A stretch of DNA of 64,000 nt. Source: Microcebus murinus. Taxonomy: Eukaryota; Chordata; Mammalia; Primates; Cheirogaleidae. The DNA is taken from positions 51,521,501-51,585,500 of the forward strand of contig NC_134108.1 of the NCBI RefSeq assembly GCF_040939455.1, in the 5' to 3' direction. Shown piece by piece: positions 1 to 60,751 of this stretch. Positions within the stretch are counted from its first letter, which is position 1; each line of letters starts with the position of its first letter. Position numbers and translations under genes: made by a program. The notes beneath the pieces are model-generated. The model was given only the letters and a program-made list of their open reading frames with translations, was not told the origin of the DNA and searched no databases.

Positions 1-13
1 AAAGTATTTTCAG

Positions 14-341
14 CCGGGCGTGGTGGCTCACGCCTGTAATCCTAGCACTTTGGGAGGCCGAGGCGGGCGGATTGCTCAAGGTCAGGAGTTCGAAACCAGC
101 CTGAGCGAGACCCCGTCTCTACCAAAAATAGAAATAAATTAATTGACCAACTAAAAATATATATACAAAAAATTAGCCGGGCATGGTGGCGCATGCCTGT
201 AGTCCCAGCTACTCGGGAGGCTGAGGCAGTAGGATCGCTGAGCCCCGGAGATTGAGGTTGCTGTGAGCCAGGCTAATGCCACGGCACTCACTCTAGCCTG
301 GGCAACAAAGTGAGACTCTGTCTCAAAAAAAAAAAAAAAAA
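14..341 (+). mobile_element. Strepsirrhine-type Alu SINE, full length
   Basis: Dimeric Alu beginning gccgggcgtggtggctcacg, with a poly(A) tail at about 325-341. The middle linker has the long A/T-rich 'attgaccaactaaaaatatatata' style insert typical of lemur Alus. It is flanked by perfect 13-bp target-site duplications, aaagtattttcag, at 1-13 and 342-354. Confidence 0.93.
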
Positions 342-387
342 AAAGTATTTTCAGCTCTTTAGAGAAGGGAACTTTTGTAGTCTAAGA

Positions 388-625
388 CAGTGGTCCCCAA
401 CCCAGGATGGCAGGAGTGGGGGTAGACAGAGTCCAGGCAGTTATGCCGGTGATCAAGAGCAGGTATAAATACAGATGAAGCTTTGCTCACTCACCTGCCA
501 CTCACCTCCTTCTCTGTCCCCCTTTCTAAGTTTCATGGAAGATAATTTTTCCACAGTTAGGTGTGGGGGTCAGCAGAGCTCTGCAGCTCAGCCCAGACCA
601 AGGCCCTGGGGTTTGGGAACCACAG
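388..625 (+). mobile_element. MER1-like hAT-Charlie remnant
   Basis: Begins cagtggtccccaacc and ends ggtttgggaaccacag; the interior includes the 'ataaatacagatgaagctt' block of MER1. An 8-bp duplication gtctaaga flanks it at 380-387 and 626-633, the hAT hallmark. At 238 bp it is an internally deleted non-autonomous copy. Confidence 0.8.
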
Positions 626-1129
626 GTCTAAGATGTTCTTCAGGTGGCTAAGCTGTGAAATTTGTACAAGAGGGAAGGTTCATCAGATGCATCTGAATGT
701 TGCAAGAGCACCTCTTCCTCTTGTACAAGGAAAAGGGTATAAAATATACAACTTGGCTTACATCTTCTGATAACTTGTCCCTGCCACTAGAGCTATGGCA
801 GGTAGGCCACTGAGATACCTAGTAGACAATTACTAATCTTTGCTTAAAGTTTTGAAAAGGAAGAGTTCAGTTGGATTTTTGCATGGAGAGAGAGGGTGTT
901 ACATGGGACCTAGTTTCAAAGGAGGTTGCTAGCAGCACTAGTGGTACAGTAAAAAGACCCAGCAGCATTCAAACATTTATGAGCTGGCTGGAATGACCTT
1001 CTTGTAAATTCTAACCAGCTGTGCTGTTGTTTAGCAAAGCCTCCCAGGGCAGCTGCAGCCTGGGACAAGTTTTCCTGAAGCCCAGAAAGCTACGTTAAGA
1101 CTCATTTCCCACTTATGGATTTTCACCTA

Positions 1130-1560
1130 CATGACATTGATTAAGCTTCTACTATATGCGTAGCTTTATGCTGGGTGCTGTGGGGGATACAAAAGTGGTG
1201 GCCAGTGCCACAGGTACTTCACACTCTGGTTGAGTAAATATGCCAATTATTTAACAAATTAAAAAAAACTGTGTACTGTCTATAAGGGCACCATAGGGAT
1301 ACAGACAGCAAGGACCTTGTGACACCCTCTTTGGCATTTACCATACACTACAGGGTGTCTGAGACAAGTGCAGTCCATGAGGGGCCGTGTGGTTCCTGCA
1401 GCAGTTGAAAGGGAAAACACACTGCAAACAGGGAGATTAAGGAAGGGAACACGAGAGCAGGGCCAGAGAGGTGGCCAGATTTTCAGAGGAGGGATTTCTG
1501 AGCTGAGTGACTTGTATGAGCAGATGGGGAAACATCCCATGTTCAGTAAATGACAAGTAG
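1130..1560 (-). repeat. L2-like LINE fragment (antisense)
   Basis: The opening part (ctactatatgcgtagctttatgctgggtgctgtgggggatac) follows the reverse complement of the L2 3' end ('tactatgtgccaggcactgtgctaggcgctggggatac'). The right-hand limit is a guess because divergence rises. Confidence 0.5.
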
Positions 1561-1982
<422 letters not shown>

Positions 1983-1983
<1 letters not shown>

Positions 1984-1988
1984 ATAAA
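1983..1988 (+). terminator. RTN4IP1: Candidate RTN4IP1 poly(A) signal AATAAA
   Basis: AATAAA begins on the last base of the TAA stop codon (1981-1983). A GT-rich stretch follows at about 1994-2030, as expected for a downstream cleavage element. If used, the 3' UTR is only some 20-30 nt. A second AATAAA lies at 2114-2119, so a longer tail is equally possible. Confidence 0.5.
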
Positions 1989-2113
1989 TTCGCAGTTTGG
2001 TGATTGTTGGCTGTCTTATTTGGTGAGTGCCTGAGGGCTCAAAACTTTTCTAGCCATCCCTTTCAAACATTGTTTCCACATTAGAATATAAATCCATGAC
2101 ATAAGCTCAAAAC

Positions 2114-2119
2114 AATAAA
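2114..2119 (+). terminator. RTN4IP1: Second candidate RTN4IP1 poly(A) signal
   Basis: AATAAA on the + strand, 131 nt after the RTN4IP1 stop codon. Alternative to the signal that overlaps the stop; the sequence alone cannot rank them. Confidence 0.35.
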
Positions 2120-4117
2120 CATACCTTTTTGACCAGTAATTGAAACAAAAGTACCAGCCCCTGGACTTCTCTGTAGTCTCTTGTGAGAACTGCATCTCGT
2201 TTTTTCAAGCTGTTCTTTCGCACCAGCTTTGCAGACTGCTGTGGCACTTTGTTTTCTAGTAGGTCAAACTCTGCTTTGCCACCTTAGGGTCTGTGTGATA
2301 CTAAAACTTTCAGTGTTAGCATGGATGTTAGCATGAAGGGATTATTTAAAGCTGGCTCCTTCTTGAATTCATCAATGAGCACTTTTCTAACTGGCCAATG
2401 TTACCTTTTGTTTTTATTCCTCCACACTAATGTGGTTATCAGCCCCCAAAGTTTGGAATCTCTTAGAGTTATATATAAAAATCTGGCCTGATTCATTTGT
2501 TTACTCTTAATATTGAAACTTATTAAAACCCTTACATTTTGCATAAGGGCTGGACCTCTTTCAACAATTGAAACATGCTTTGAGGGCTTTTCCATGGACA
2601 TTGCAACCATTCCAATCGAGCCCAGCGCTCCTGATTATCTTACCTCAAATGTTTGCATTTAGGTATCTCACCAATCAACTTGTTGTCATGTACACCTTTG
2701 AATCTCTAGTCTTTTGCATTCATCTAAGGTAAGTGTTTTATTTCCGGATGTACTCATCCCCAGTATCGTACACTGTTTCTAGCTTTTGATATAGACCAGT
2801 TTTAAGAAAATTCCTGCTGGGTTTATTCCTCTTAGACACTAATTTGGTAGTGTGTTAGAGGCAGGCTTTTCTCTAGAATTGCTGGTCTTAGTTCAGTTTT
2901 ATTTCAAAAGAAAAACATATGATTTTCCAGTTGTAAATACTAGCTGCTCTGGACTTCCATCTGGAGCAGTTGCAGTTCTTTTCCCTTGAGGGCTGCCAGG
3001 TGGTAGTGAGGGAGTAAAATACTTAGCCAGGACCTCACTCACCCTCGTTTCCACTCTTAGAAACAAGCAGTCTGAAAAGAGAGTGGTCAGCAAGACCTCC
3101 TGCTGTTACTTAATTGAAGCACCCTCAAACCTGCCTAGTCCTCATCAGGTATTCTCATCTAATCTGCTAGCTCACCCTCTTTGAAGTGTCTCATGAGGGC
3201 TGCCCAGTGGACTCTATCAGATTTCATCAATATCATTAACCAGAAACAAGTTTATTCAAGAGAGAATTTCAGCACAGGCTGTCGTAAAATCTTACCCCAC
3301 CATACTGTAATGATTTGCACAAAAAGGCCTAAAGTCAGAGCTGTACATGTAATACCTGCTGGATGCCATTGTACATGTGTAAAACTGAAGATCAACTATT
3401 CTAATGACCATGATTGCCTACCACAGACTCTAGAGGCTCAACTTAGAATTGGAAACACACTTGAACAGATGAAAAGGAAATAAGATTTGTTCTACCTGTG
3501 ACAAGAGCACCAGTATTCAGTGACAAGGACAAAAAGCAGAAGACATGTATTAAATGTTTAGCAGTTTTGTTCAAAACTAGAACCCACTGTTTGAACAGCA
3601 CTGTATGGGCCAGTGTATTGTCAGCAGTTAAACAGTTTCAATTTGCATTCTTGAAATGCTTACTGCATTTTAGGGTTCTCAGTTCTAAGATATGACCAAC
3701 AAACATTGCTTAAGGTTTCCTTCCCTTCTCTTCCTGGAGATAATTGCTGGTCATTCTCTTGAGCCTTCCACACCTCTCTTTTGCCGCCAGAAGGCAGTGA
3801 CATAGGTGCTGCCGTACCCCAGACCTGAGGCTGGCCCCTTCAGCAGGGCCCCAGAGTGCAGCTGTGCAATGCTACAGGGCAGGCAGCCCATGCAGGGAGA
3901 TATGAGGGCAGGAAATTGGGCTAAAAGATCTGAGTTTAACAAAAAACTGAATAACATGGTTTCAGTACTGTTGTAGATGAATAAGGATGGGCTAATAAAT
4001 TAGGTCATGGTAATGACCATGGTAATAGTGTTCCCGTAGCAGCTGTGAGGAAGGCATTAAACAACACTTGTGACATTCTAGGGCAGCTGATGGGTAAAGT
4101 AATTCAAATCCTGCTAT

Positions 4118-4123
4118 TTTATT
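4118..4123 (-). terminator. CRYBG1: Candidate CRYBG1 poly(A) signal
   Basis: AATAAA on the - strand, 934 nt after the stop codon. A GT-rich stretch lies 45-65 nt further (about 4073-4058 on -). It is the first canonical hexamer after the stop. More distal hexamers exist, so this may be a proximal site. Confidence 0.35.
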
Positions 4124-4205
4124 TACTGATTGAGTTCCTTAAAATATGTCTGAATATAAAAGACTTTCCCCCTCTTTGCAGCATAACGGTTCTAGAAAAC
4201 GTTAA

Positions 4206-4567
4206 CCACTTCGGTATGGCACTCACCGGCCACGAAACCTTGCCCATAGCCGGCACTCATAGTCTGCACAATAGTCTGCTGTGCAATGATGACGAATCCG
4301 TTTTGCTCTTGTGTGATAAGGAATGCTTTAAAGCACTGAAAGCTTGTTTTACTTTACAGGCAGCTTTAGGAAAATAACTATAATAAATCCTACTAAGGAC
4401 TTAAAAGGTCACAGATTCGTAGTAACTTATTAGCTGAACGTACACACTGCAACTGCAGAGTTAAAAGCTATAAAAGTAAAAGCTGTTGGCTCTCGACTAA
4501 AGTCGACGCTCGGCTATGCGCGTTCATCTGTAGCTGGCGACTATAGTCGATGCTCATACTGAAGTGG
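4206..4567. mobile_element. piggyBac-type MITE with TTAA duplications
   Basis: 362 bp bounded on both sides by TTAA (4202-4205, 4568-4571), the piggyBac target site. Terminal inverted repeats: CCACTTCGGTATG at 4206-4218 and, on the other strand, CCACTTCAGTATG at 4567-4555 (12 of 13 match). Subterminal 12-bp palindromes or near-palindromes lie at 4494-4505 (CGACTAAAGTCG) and 4538-4549 (CGACTATAGTCG). No transposase frame. piggyBac MITEs with recent activity are reported from mouse lemur. It probably lies in the CRYBG1 3' UTR or just past its end. Confidence 0.82.
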
Positions 4568-5057
4568 TTAAGGCCAAGATCCAAAATTACAGGCCTAATG
4601 AAGTATTCTCAGATGCTAAACAGCCCTTTACCTTACAGACCCGAGCTTTTAAATCCTTCCCTTTAAAGTGTAAGGAATTTGTAGGTCCACAAAGTTGGTA
4701 AATTTGTTTCTGTTCTCTCCTGTCACTATCTTTGGAAATAATTTAAAATGTACATAGTTTTGACATAACATTTTTAAAAAAAACATCCAAAAGCTGCTAA
4801 TAAAGCAACCTGTTTAAGCAGCTACTGAAAAACAAAAGGCAAGAAATGAGAGGAGGACAAATTATTGGTTTAAAACTATTATAGTCTTTTCAAAGGATGA
4901 GACAATTCAGTCGTGGCAGTCTGATTCAAGATGGAATTTAGAGTTATTGAAGGAGTAGATCCACTTTCGAATTGGCTTGTCCATCAGCATTGTCCTTTTT
5001 AAATAAGGTGGCTGGAAAGACCTCCAGAAAGAGTCCTTCTGCCTTCTTCGTTGAGGT

Positions 5058-53735
<48,678 letters not shown>

Positions 53736-54119
53736 CTGAAAAAGAAAAGGGGATGGGAAAATTTGAGAATCTGGTGTTTGCCCCTTTAGTAGCATCGCAC
53801 AGAACTACAACCCAAATAGTAGACCAGAGTTTCTAATTGAAAATGAGAAATTGTGCATTTATTACATTCATTCCAACAAAATAAACTCTAGTCTTAAGTT
53901 TTAAATTTTTCTTAAACACGTAAGTTTCTGGGGGCACTACTTAGAAAAACATTTCCTTTAACTATAAACTTTAAGGAAAATTTGAAATGTCCAAGTAATC
54001 ACACATGCAAAACAAACAACTCCCAGTTCTCTCTAGCTTTTGCTTTTTACCTCCTTCCTCAATAAAGAAAGATGCAATTGCAAAAGAGCTAGGCGTGACC
54101 ACAGAGCAGTAAACACACT

Positions 54120-54860
54120 AAAGTATCTTAAGGTGGAATTTTTTTCTGAAACACCGCCCTTTCTTTTCGAAGGAGGGGAGGGGGACGAGAAAAAGCAGTA
54201 CTAGCAGCCTTCTCCTCGAGAACGTGGAGAAGCCAACGTACAGTACTCGCAAACCCCAAACAAAGCAAGCGCGGAGGGACCCTGCACCTGGGCCCGCCCC
54301 GCACCCGACCTCCAATGGGAGAAGCGCGCGAGCGTTCAAACGCCGCAGGTCCCCCGCGAACCCACGCCGGGTCTCCGGGTTCACCCGGGAGCCTTTTCCC
54401 CTCGGGGAGGTCCTAGAAGCGTGAGTACGGAGGAGCGCGCGCCCGCGCCCGCGAAGACGCAGGGGCGACCGCCTTCGCACACCCCCTTCGGGCCCGGGAG
54501 CGCGCGGGGCTCTGTCCACGCCGCCCACGGCCCCGGCCTGTCCCTCGCCACCCCGCGGGGCTTCGGGCGCGCCTGGGAGGGAGCCTTTGGCCGGCCGCTA
54601 ACGACCCGCACGGGTGCCAGGAAGGGGGAATCCCGCGCTTCCTACGGCGCCTGGAGCAAAACGGCTCGCACCTGGTGCCCGCGCCGGAAGCCAGGAGAGC
54701 TCGGCGCAAATCAATAAAAGCAAACCCGCCAATGGGCGCGCCGGGATTTGCGGGCGCAGGACAGGGCAGGTGAGGGGCCGAGGGGTGGGCAGGAGGAGCA
54801 GGAGGCGGGCCCGGGGAAGGCGGGAGCGGGAGCGGCGGGCACAGCTGGGCTCCTAGGGGA
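54120..54860 (-). promoter_or_regulatory. CRYBG1: CpG island, probable promoter of short CRYBG1/AIM1 transcripts
   Basis: About 740 bp of dense CpG just upstream of the first large exon, which continues the GC-rich character. Contains GGGGCGGG on the - strand (cccgcccc at 54293-54300) and CCAAT boxes at 54312-54316 and 54729-54733 (+ orientation). No TATA box seen. Downstream ATGs usable by a - strand transcript are at 53795 (only if intron is retained) and 52820 (strong context). Distance to the 3' end, about 50 kb, fits the length I recall for the human short AIM1 transcript unit (about 58 kb). Good + strand donors also lie in it, so it may be bidirectional. Confidence 0.65.
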
Positions 54861-55139
54861 CGGAAGCGTATTCCAGGTAGCTGACTCCACAGAAAGTAGG
54901 CTCAGACGCGTGGCTACTGTGTCTTAGGACTTAACGCTCACACTCAAAACCCAGGTGCTAGCTGGAGTCCTGGTAAGACAGAAAAGAGTCCCACCTGTCC
55001 TGGAAGGGGAACATTCAAGACAATATAGACTATGTACTGGGAGATTCCCCCATTACTCTTTAAAGTACCTCCGTTTCCATTTGGCTTACATGCAGCCGGC
55101 GGACTTTGGAGATCGGAAATAGGAAAGAGGGTGAAATAA

Positions 55140-55400
55140 CGCGTGAAATTAACAGCGTCAACAAGCATTTGTTGAGACCGTCCTGGCACTGTATTATAAC
55201 ATCGTGTCATCCTGCTACAGCCTCGTGAGGTAATGCTGTTACTCCACAGCAGAGATGAGGAAAGGAAGCTCGGACCATAAAGAGAGGAAGTGGGGGAGGG
55301 AGATAAATAAAGGGGAGGGCAATAAAGTCAGAATTCAAACCCCAGTCCTCCCCTTCCAGCTCATGCTCTTTCCACTTCACCACCGAGCCCCCAGCCCCTT
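55140..55400 (-). repeat. MIR-like SINE (antisense)
   Basis: gtcatcctgctacagcctcg, tgaggtaatgctgttactcc and cagagatgaggaaaggaagc follow the antisense MIR pattern. Confidence 0.6.
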
Positions 55401-55784
55401 TTAGAGGACGCGGAGGTTCACCAGGAACCAGGTCACACACCCCCAGAATCAGACCTGAGGAGGTGCTCATGAATCAGATTTGCTCACAAACTCCTGAGGT
55501 AAAACTGATCTGAGAAGCACTTGTGGGAGCTTTGGGACTAGACAGCTGCTGCCAAGAGAGGGACTAAGTGCAGCCACTTGGAGCTTTTGTGACTGAGGTG
55601 CTATGTTTCTAAAAATCTAGCCAAGTTTTGATTAATTCAGTTCTTCAGTGGTTATATAAATAATACATTAATAGAAAGAATTCGCAGTGTGATTAAGAAA
55701 AAAATACATTAAAATATTCTAATGAAACATTTGTATTCTTTTTCTACAAATCAAAGGTGTCACATAATTTTAAGTCCTAATACA

Positions 55785-55930
55785 TGTTTACTGAGCCATC
55801 CTTAGGCACTAGTGCTATATGTAGATTCTCATTTTATCCTCCCAGCAGCCCTTAAGGTAGGCAGTCTTTTCATGCCCATTTGCCAAGGTGACTTATCTCT
55901 GTCCAAGGCCCAAGCCAGTAAAGTCTGTCT
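55785..55930 (-). repeat. MIR-like SINE (antisense)
   Basis: gattctcattttatcctccc, agcagcccttaaggtaggca and catttgccaaggtgacttat fit antisense MIR. Confidence 0.6.
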
Positions 55931-56309
55931 GACTCTGATACAGAGCTCTTTGTCTCCACTGCCTGGACAGGCCTTCAAACGTATCCTGAAGAAGTAGCCA
56001 GGAAAATAGGTTTGAGTCTCTTGGCTCAATTCCAGTCCCTGTCAAAATAAAACAGCTAAGGGTAGGTATTAGTCCATGCTGCCAATGATGTTGCAATCCG
56101 TTTTCCCATACAGTGAAGATGCCCGATCAGCAGTCCTCTCCGTGCTCAGTACAAGGCATTTTTTTTTCAGTTTTGGCTATAGCTGCATTTTACAAAAAAA
56201 AGTTTGCTCCTCTACTTGTCTCAACTACTTGACTCTTCCTCTCCTGAGAGGGGCAGCCTGTTTATCACTCACCAGACTGTTCTGTTGAATTTACCAGAAT
56301 TCCAGAGTT

Positions 56310-56795
56310 TTATTTGTTTATACATGATTGTTCATAGTAGCTTCATTCATAATAGCCAGAAACTGGAAACAACTCAAACACCCATCAGCTGGTGAATGGA
56401 TAAACAAATTGTGGTACATCCATACAACAGAATACTACCAACAGAATTCTGAAACATGTAACCACATGGGCAAATCTCAACAGCATTATGCCAAGTGGAA
56501 GAAGCCAGACTCCAAAGATTACATACTGCATCTTTACATTTATATGACCTTCTATACAATACAAATCTAACCTATTATAGTAGATCAGTGGTTGCCTGAG
56601 GGTGGAGGCAGGTAGTGGCAAGGGGTGGGGGGACGTAATAGAGAAGGAAGAGCCACTAATGAACTTTTGGGGATAAAGGAAATGCTTTATATCTTGATTA
56701 TGGTGATGGTTACACATGTACGTATCTTTCAAAACTCATCAAACTGTACACTTAATATGGGTATAATTATATCTTAATAAAGTTGCTTTAAAAAT
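56310..56795 (+). mobile_element. L1M 3' end
   Basis: cataatagccagaaactgga, catcagctggtgaatggata, gatcagtggttgcctgaggg and ggtgatggttacacatgtac, ending tatatcttaataaagttg, are typical of an old L1 3' end. Confidence 0.85.
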
Positions 56796-56811
56796 AGAGA
56801 TTTTCAGGAAA

Positions 56812-56973
56812 AAAAAAATTAGCCGGGCATGGTGGCACGTGCCTGTAGTCCCACCTACTCAGGAGGCTGAGGCAAGAGAATCGCTTGAGCCCAGGAGTTT
56901 GAGGTTGCTGTGAGCTAGGCTGACACCATAGCACTCTAGCCTGGGCAATAGAGTGAGACTGTCTCAAAAAAAA
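56812..56973 (+). mobile_element. Alu right arm only
   Basis: Starts at aaaattagccgggcatggtg, the linker/right monomer boundary, and ends gtctcaaaaaaa. The left monomer is absent and an L1M tail abuts it, so it is a 5'-truncated Alu. Confidence 0.88.
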
Positions 56974-57467
56974 TTTTTTTTTCATACTCTGGTTTCTCTT
57001 CAGATCATATAAATCCTTTGCCTTTTACAAAAAGTAGAGATTTTCCCTGGGAAATAAAGAGCAGAAATGCAGTGTGTGTGTGGCACAGTCCATCTGGCTT
57101 GGATACATATTTCATAGTTCTTAAGGGAGGGACCCATGTCTTTTCAAAAGGTAGACTCTCATTTACAGGGGAATGCAGTCTTCCCCCTAGGGGCCAGGTC
57201 CCTATAGATGTGCAGGATCACATCTCCAAACAGGATCATCTGAGCAGTGCTCAGAATGCTTCATGCCTCCTGAGTAAAGTCCTCAGTCAAATCTTTGAGG
57301 AACACCCTTTCCTTAACAGGGTACACATTTCTTTTCAGCGAGGGATTGTTTCTTTCCAGTGCTCAGGGAGGAAATATGGCAGATGAAGAACAAAAAACTA
57401 GATGGTCTGGGAGTCATCAGAGAGTGTTAGTAGGCACCTTTATAGGTTTGGCCTTTTGGGTTTAGAG

Positions 57468-57690
57468 CAGGGGTCCTCAAACTTTTTAAACAGCGGGCCA
57501 GTTCACTGTCCCTCGGACCGTTGGAGGGCCGTTGGAGAGTGCGGCGCACATTCCACACATGCGCACTGTGGGCCCGGGAGGAGTCAGCTGCTAAGCAGGA
57601 CAGGCAGCAGCGGCAAAAACACCTGGTGGGCCAGATAAATGTCCTCGGTGGGCCACATGTGGCCCCTGGGACATAGTTTGAGGACACCTG
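57468..57690. mobile_element. hAT MITE with perfect 8-bp TSD (lineage-restricted type)
   Basis: 223 bp. Ends caggggtcctcaaactttt and ...tagtttgaggacacctg form a terminal inverted repeat (14-15 of 16 match). Perfect duplications gtttagag lie at 57460-57467 and 57691-57698. The interior is CpG-containing and little decayed. The ends resemble, from memory, horizontally spread hAT families (OposCharlie/'hAT-HT' kind) reported from mouse lemur, opossum and bats, not human. Family name needs a search. Confidence 0.82.
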
Positions 57691-60600
57691 GTTTAGAGTC
57701 TTAAACCTAGGATGGGAGGCCCAAACCTTGTCCCTCTATCTTGATGATAATAGGAAGGGGAGTATTTTGCAAAGAGGTTGCTGGGGCCCATCAGGCTTCC
57801 TCATGCTCCCCCAGACTCGCCCCAGCTCTCCTCCATGCCTGGCCAGGGGCTGAAGGTTCTCAGAGCACATGCGATCTAGGAACCTCTTTTGTATTTATCT
57901 TGTTACCATGTACTTTCTGCCCACCTTAAGGCAGCCTGCACACCTCACTGTGCAGAATCTGCATTTGGCACCTCCCATCACCCATGCCCAACAGGGATGC
58001 AGCAGTCCACAACAGGATTATTTTATAGGTGGTCCATGGGATTTGTGCCGGGACCTATTTTAGAGTATTCTTGTTGGCTAATATTAAACGTGGCTCATTA
58101 ATGGGCATATGTGAGCATCCGTGACAAGATTGTCTTTCAGCAGTGTGCAGAGGCCCAGGCAGCACTGGCTGCAGTGCTGTTCTGTGATTCTCAACCTGTG
58201 TGGTGTGGCAACACCTGCTATCAGCAGATACCACTTAGTAAATGTTATTTTGCACTGTTATATATACTTTCAGAGATCTGTGCTGTCTCCTAACTAATGG
58301 AGAACAAAAGTCCAGGACATACAGGATAAATCATTAATATAAACTACAGTATGTCCAAAATGTCTGGACATGTTAATGATAGGCAAAATAGTGTATTTAT
58401 TGCAATTTTTTTCAGAATTGGAATCATTGCTTTAAATTTAGAAGTACTTCACCTGAAATCATGTTTGAAGATTAAAGAAAAATATGTTGAGCATATTATT
58501 TGAAAATGTAAATAACATACTGTTTAAAAATTAATCATATGTTTCCCACCTTTTCATTCCTCAGCAGAATATAAGTCCCTCCAGAGCAGGAAAAATGTCC
58601 TGTCTGCATTCCCAAAGCTAGGACAACGATTTATAGCTAGAGACGGACATAAAGTATTTGCTGCTACTAAAGAACTATAACATCCTTCCTCCCTTTCAAG
58701 AGGGAGTTTTCAATACTCTTGGAGATAACTAGAAACACAAGTCTAAACAAAACAGAATGAAAATCTTTTCTGCTCAAGACTTAGTGTGGTCAAGACTTTG
58801 CAGCTTTATTCAGCCCATGTGAGCATTCTGCATGTTAGTGGAGCTACTGGCACACAAACTTTGATTTCTTCAGGTTTACTCTTGGCTCGCAGCCCAACTC
58901 TGAGTCGGGAAAGCAGATCAAGATCTTTGTACATGTACTCACCTGTGCAACCTTCTAACTTGTGGTCATCAATGTACAAAAGTAACTCTTTTTTTTTCCC
59001 CTAAGCACTTGTGATTCTCTAAGAGCTCACTTTGTTGATTTCTGAAAGATACCTTAGTTCTTCATTTCAGCCATAATGAGGAAGAGTCAACCAGAAATTA
59101 TTGTAAATGATACGACTGGCCATGTTACTTGTTTACAACACGTGTATATGTGTGTTTGTGCTGGTGAGGAACTTTTTTTTCTTAAAGAATAAAAAGATAA
59201 AAAAGATTTTTTTTAAAGAATAGTTCTAGTGTTTTAGTTGTGTGGCTTAAAATTTTAGGAATCTGAGCTACTTTACCCTTCAACTTTTAAAAGTAAAAAT
59301 GGGGTCAGAAAATTATGTTCAATAAAAGTAAGAAATACTTTAGAACCATGTGACAGTTAAATAAAACACAAAGATGGGGAGTGGGGAAGGGAGAGAAAAA
59401 AGAAATAGGCAAAGCTGGATAGAAAATCTGTGGTAGAGTTACTTTGGGAGAAACACAAAAAGCAAGAAAGACTTTCATGAGGAGACATCACTCTTTTCTT
59501 ATAACTTCCAGGATGTTCATTCTGAAGACATTTAGAATTAAAGTTAAAATTACATTTTCCCATGATAAGTGTATGGCAGAGTATCATCTCAATATCAGAA
59601 ACACCAGACAGGTAAAATTAAATGTAAGGATCCAGATACAAATTCCTGATACTACAGACCCAGATTTGAAATAGGCATTTAAAATAAATGCCTATCCTGC
59701 CTACCTCTCCATTTTGTGTTTTCCTTTTTGATAATTATTGTACTAATATATAACATATGGCCCACTCTAAATATACACACACATAATGCAAAAGAAGAAA
59801 TGAAATGTTCATATAAGTAAACAGTGCTATATTAAACACTGAAACTTTTCAAATTAATGTTTTTCTATTATATGTTATATAGTTCCCTCCCTAAGTTATA
59901 CTAAATATAGTGTAGCTACTTCTTAATGGTTCCAGAGACAGAACTATGAACCGTTGTTATTACATTCATGCTATAATAGTGATTTCTTCTAGAGCTGTTA
60001 CAATGAGTGAATGCTTGCATTCAATGACCCACAAGCTATACCACTGTTAAGTAGTAGGCAGGCCTCTTATGCAAAAGCATATGAAATTGCTACATTTGAC
60101 CATTTTTGATTTATTGCCCAATTTCATATGGTGCAACCAATAATCCTTGACGTTAGGGCTTTCAGAGCCTTCCTCTCCAGCATCACTCCCCCTAGGCTAC
60201 CAGAGTGGATGCTTGCTCACTCTGTGCTATTTCTAATATATGTCACCACTTCCAGTGCCCACCCCATCTCTGCTGCTCACTATTTCCCTGTTTTTTAAAT
60301 CTCTTCTATGTCCTTTCAACATCAAATGACACATGCCTCTCTACTTACACCTCAAGGTTTGTTTTTTTCCTATGCTGCCACTTCAAGCCAAACAACAATG
60401 ACATCTTGTTGTGTAAAATCAAAAGTATATGATTGGGTAACAAAAAAGTGATAGACTATTTTTTTTAACTTCCAGCTTAAACAGTGTCCTGAAAAAGAGG
60501 CATTATTAAATATGAAAGCCATCATTTATGACTTAAATTTTCATTCTCCCAAAGAGTTTCTTTCATAAAGCAGACTCCCAGTTTCCAGTAACTATTGTCT

Positions 60601-60751
60601 TTAGGTCATTTACTTTTTGACAGAGACAGAGTGAAACCTAATTGATTAAAGCCACTGACACTTGATCAATCAGAAAGGGAGATAAAAGATAAGATCATGG
60701 TATGTTCGAGTTGTAGGATCATTCACTCATTCATTCTCCCAATAATAATAC

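Larger units (their letters stand above)
2000..5057 (-). other. CRYBG1: CRYBG1 3' UTR and convergent intergenic DNA
   Basis: 3 kb between the two stop codons. The right part must be CRYBG1 3' UTR. It includes a TTAA-flanked piggyBac-type MITE (4206-4567). AATAAA on the - strand occurs at 4123-4118, and TTTATT on + also at about 3251, 2896, 2820, 2736 and 2412, so the 3' end is uncertain. Open frames at 3181-3483 and 4045-4377 have no recognisable product. Confidence 0.6.

Noticed and set aside
3181..3483. 100-codon + frame between the two genes.
   Set aside because: Cys/Lys-rich without recognisable domain; lies in the convergent intergenic/3' UTR region and is most likely chance.
54118..54856. 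Several Arg/Gly-rich open frames of 60-136 codons on both strands.
   Set aside because: All fall in the CpG island, are mutually overlapping and show no domain. None matches the N-terminus expected for long CRYBG1.
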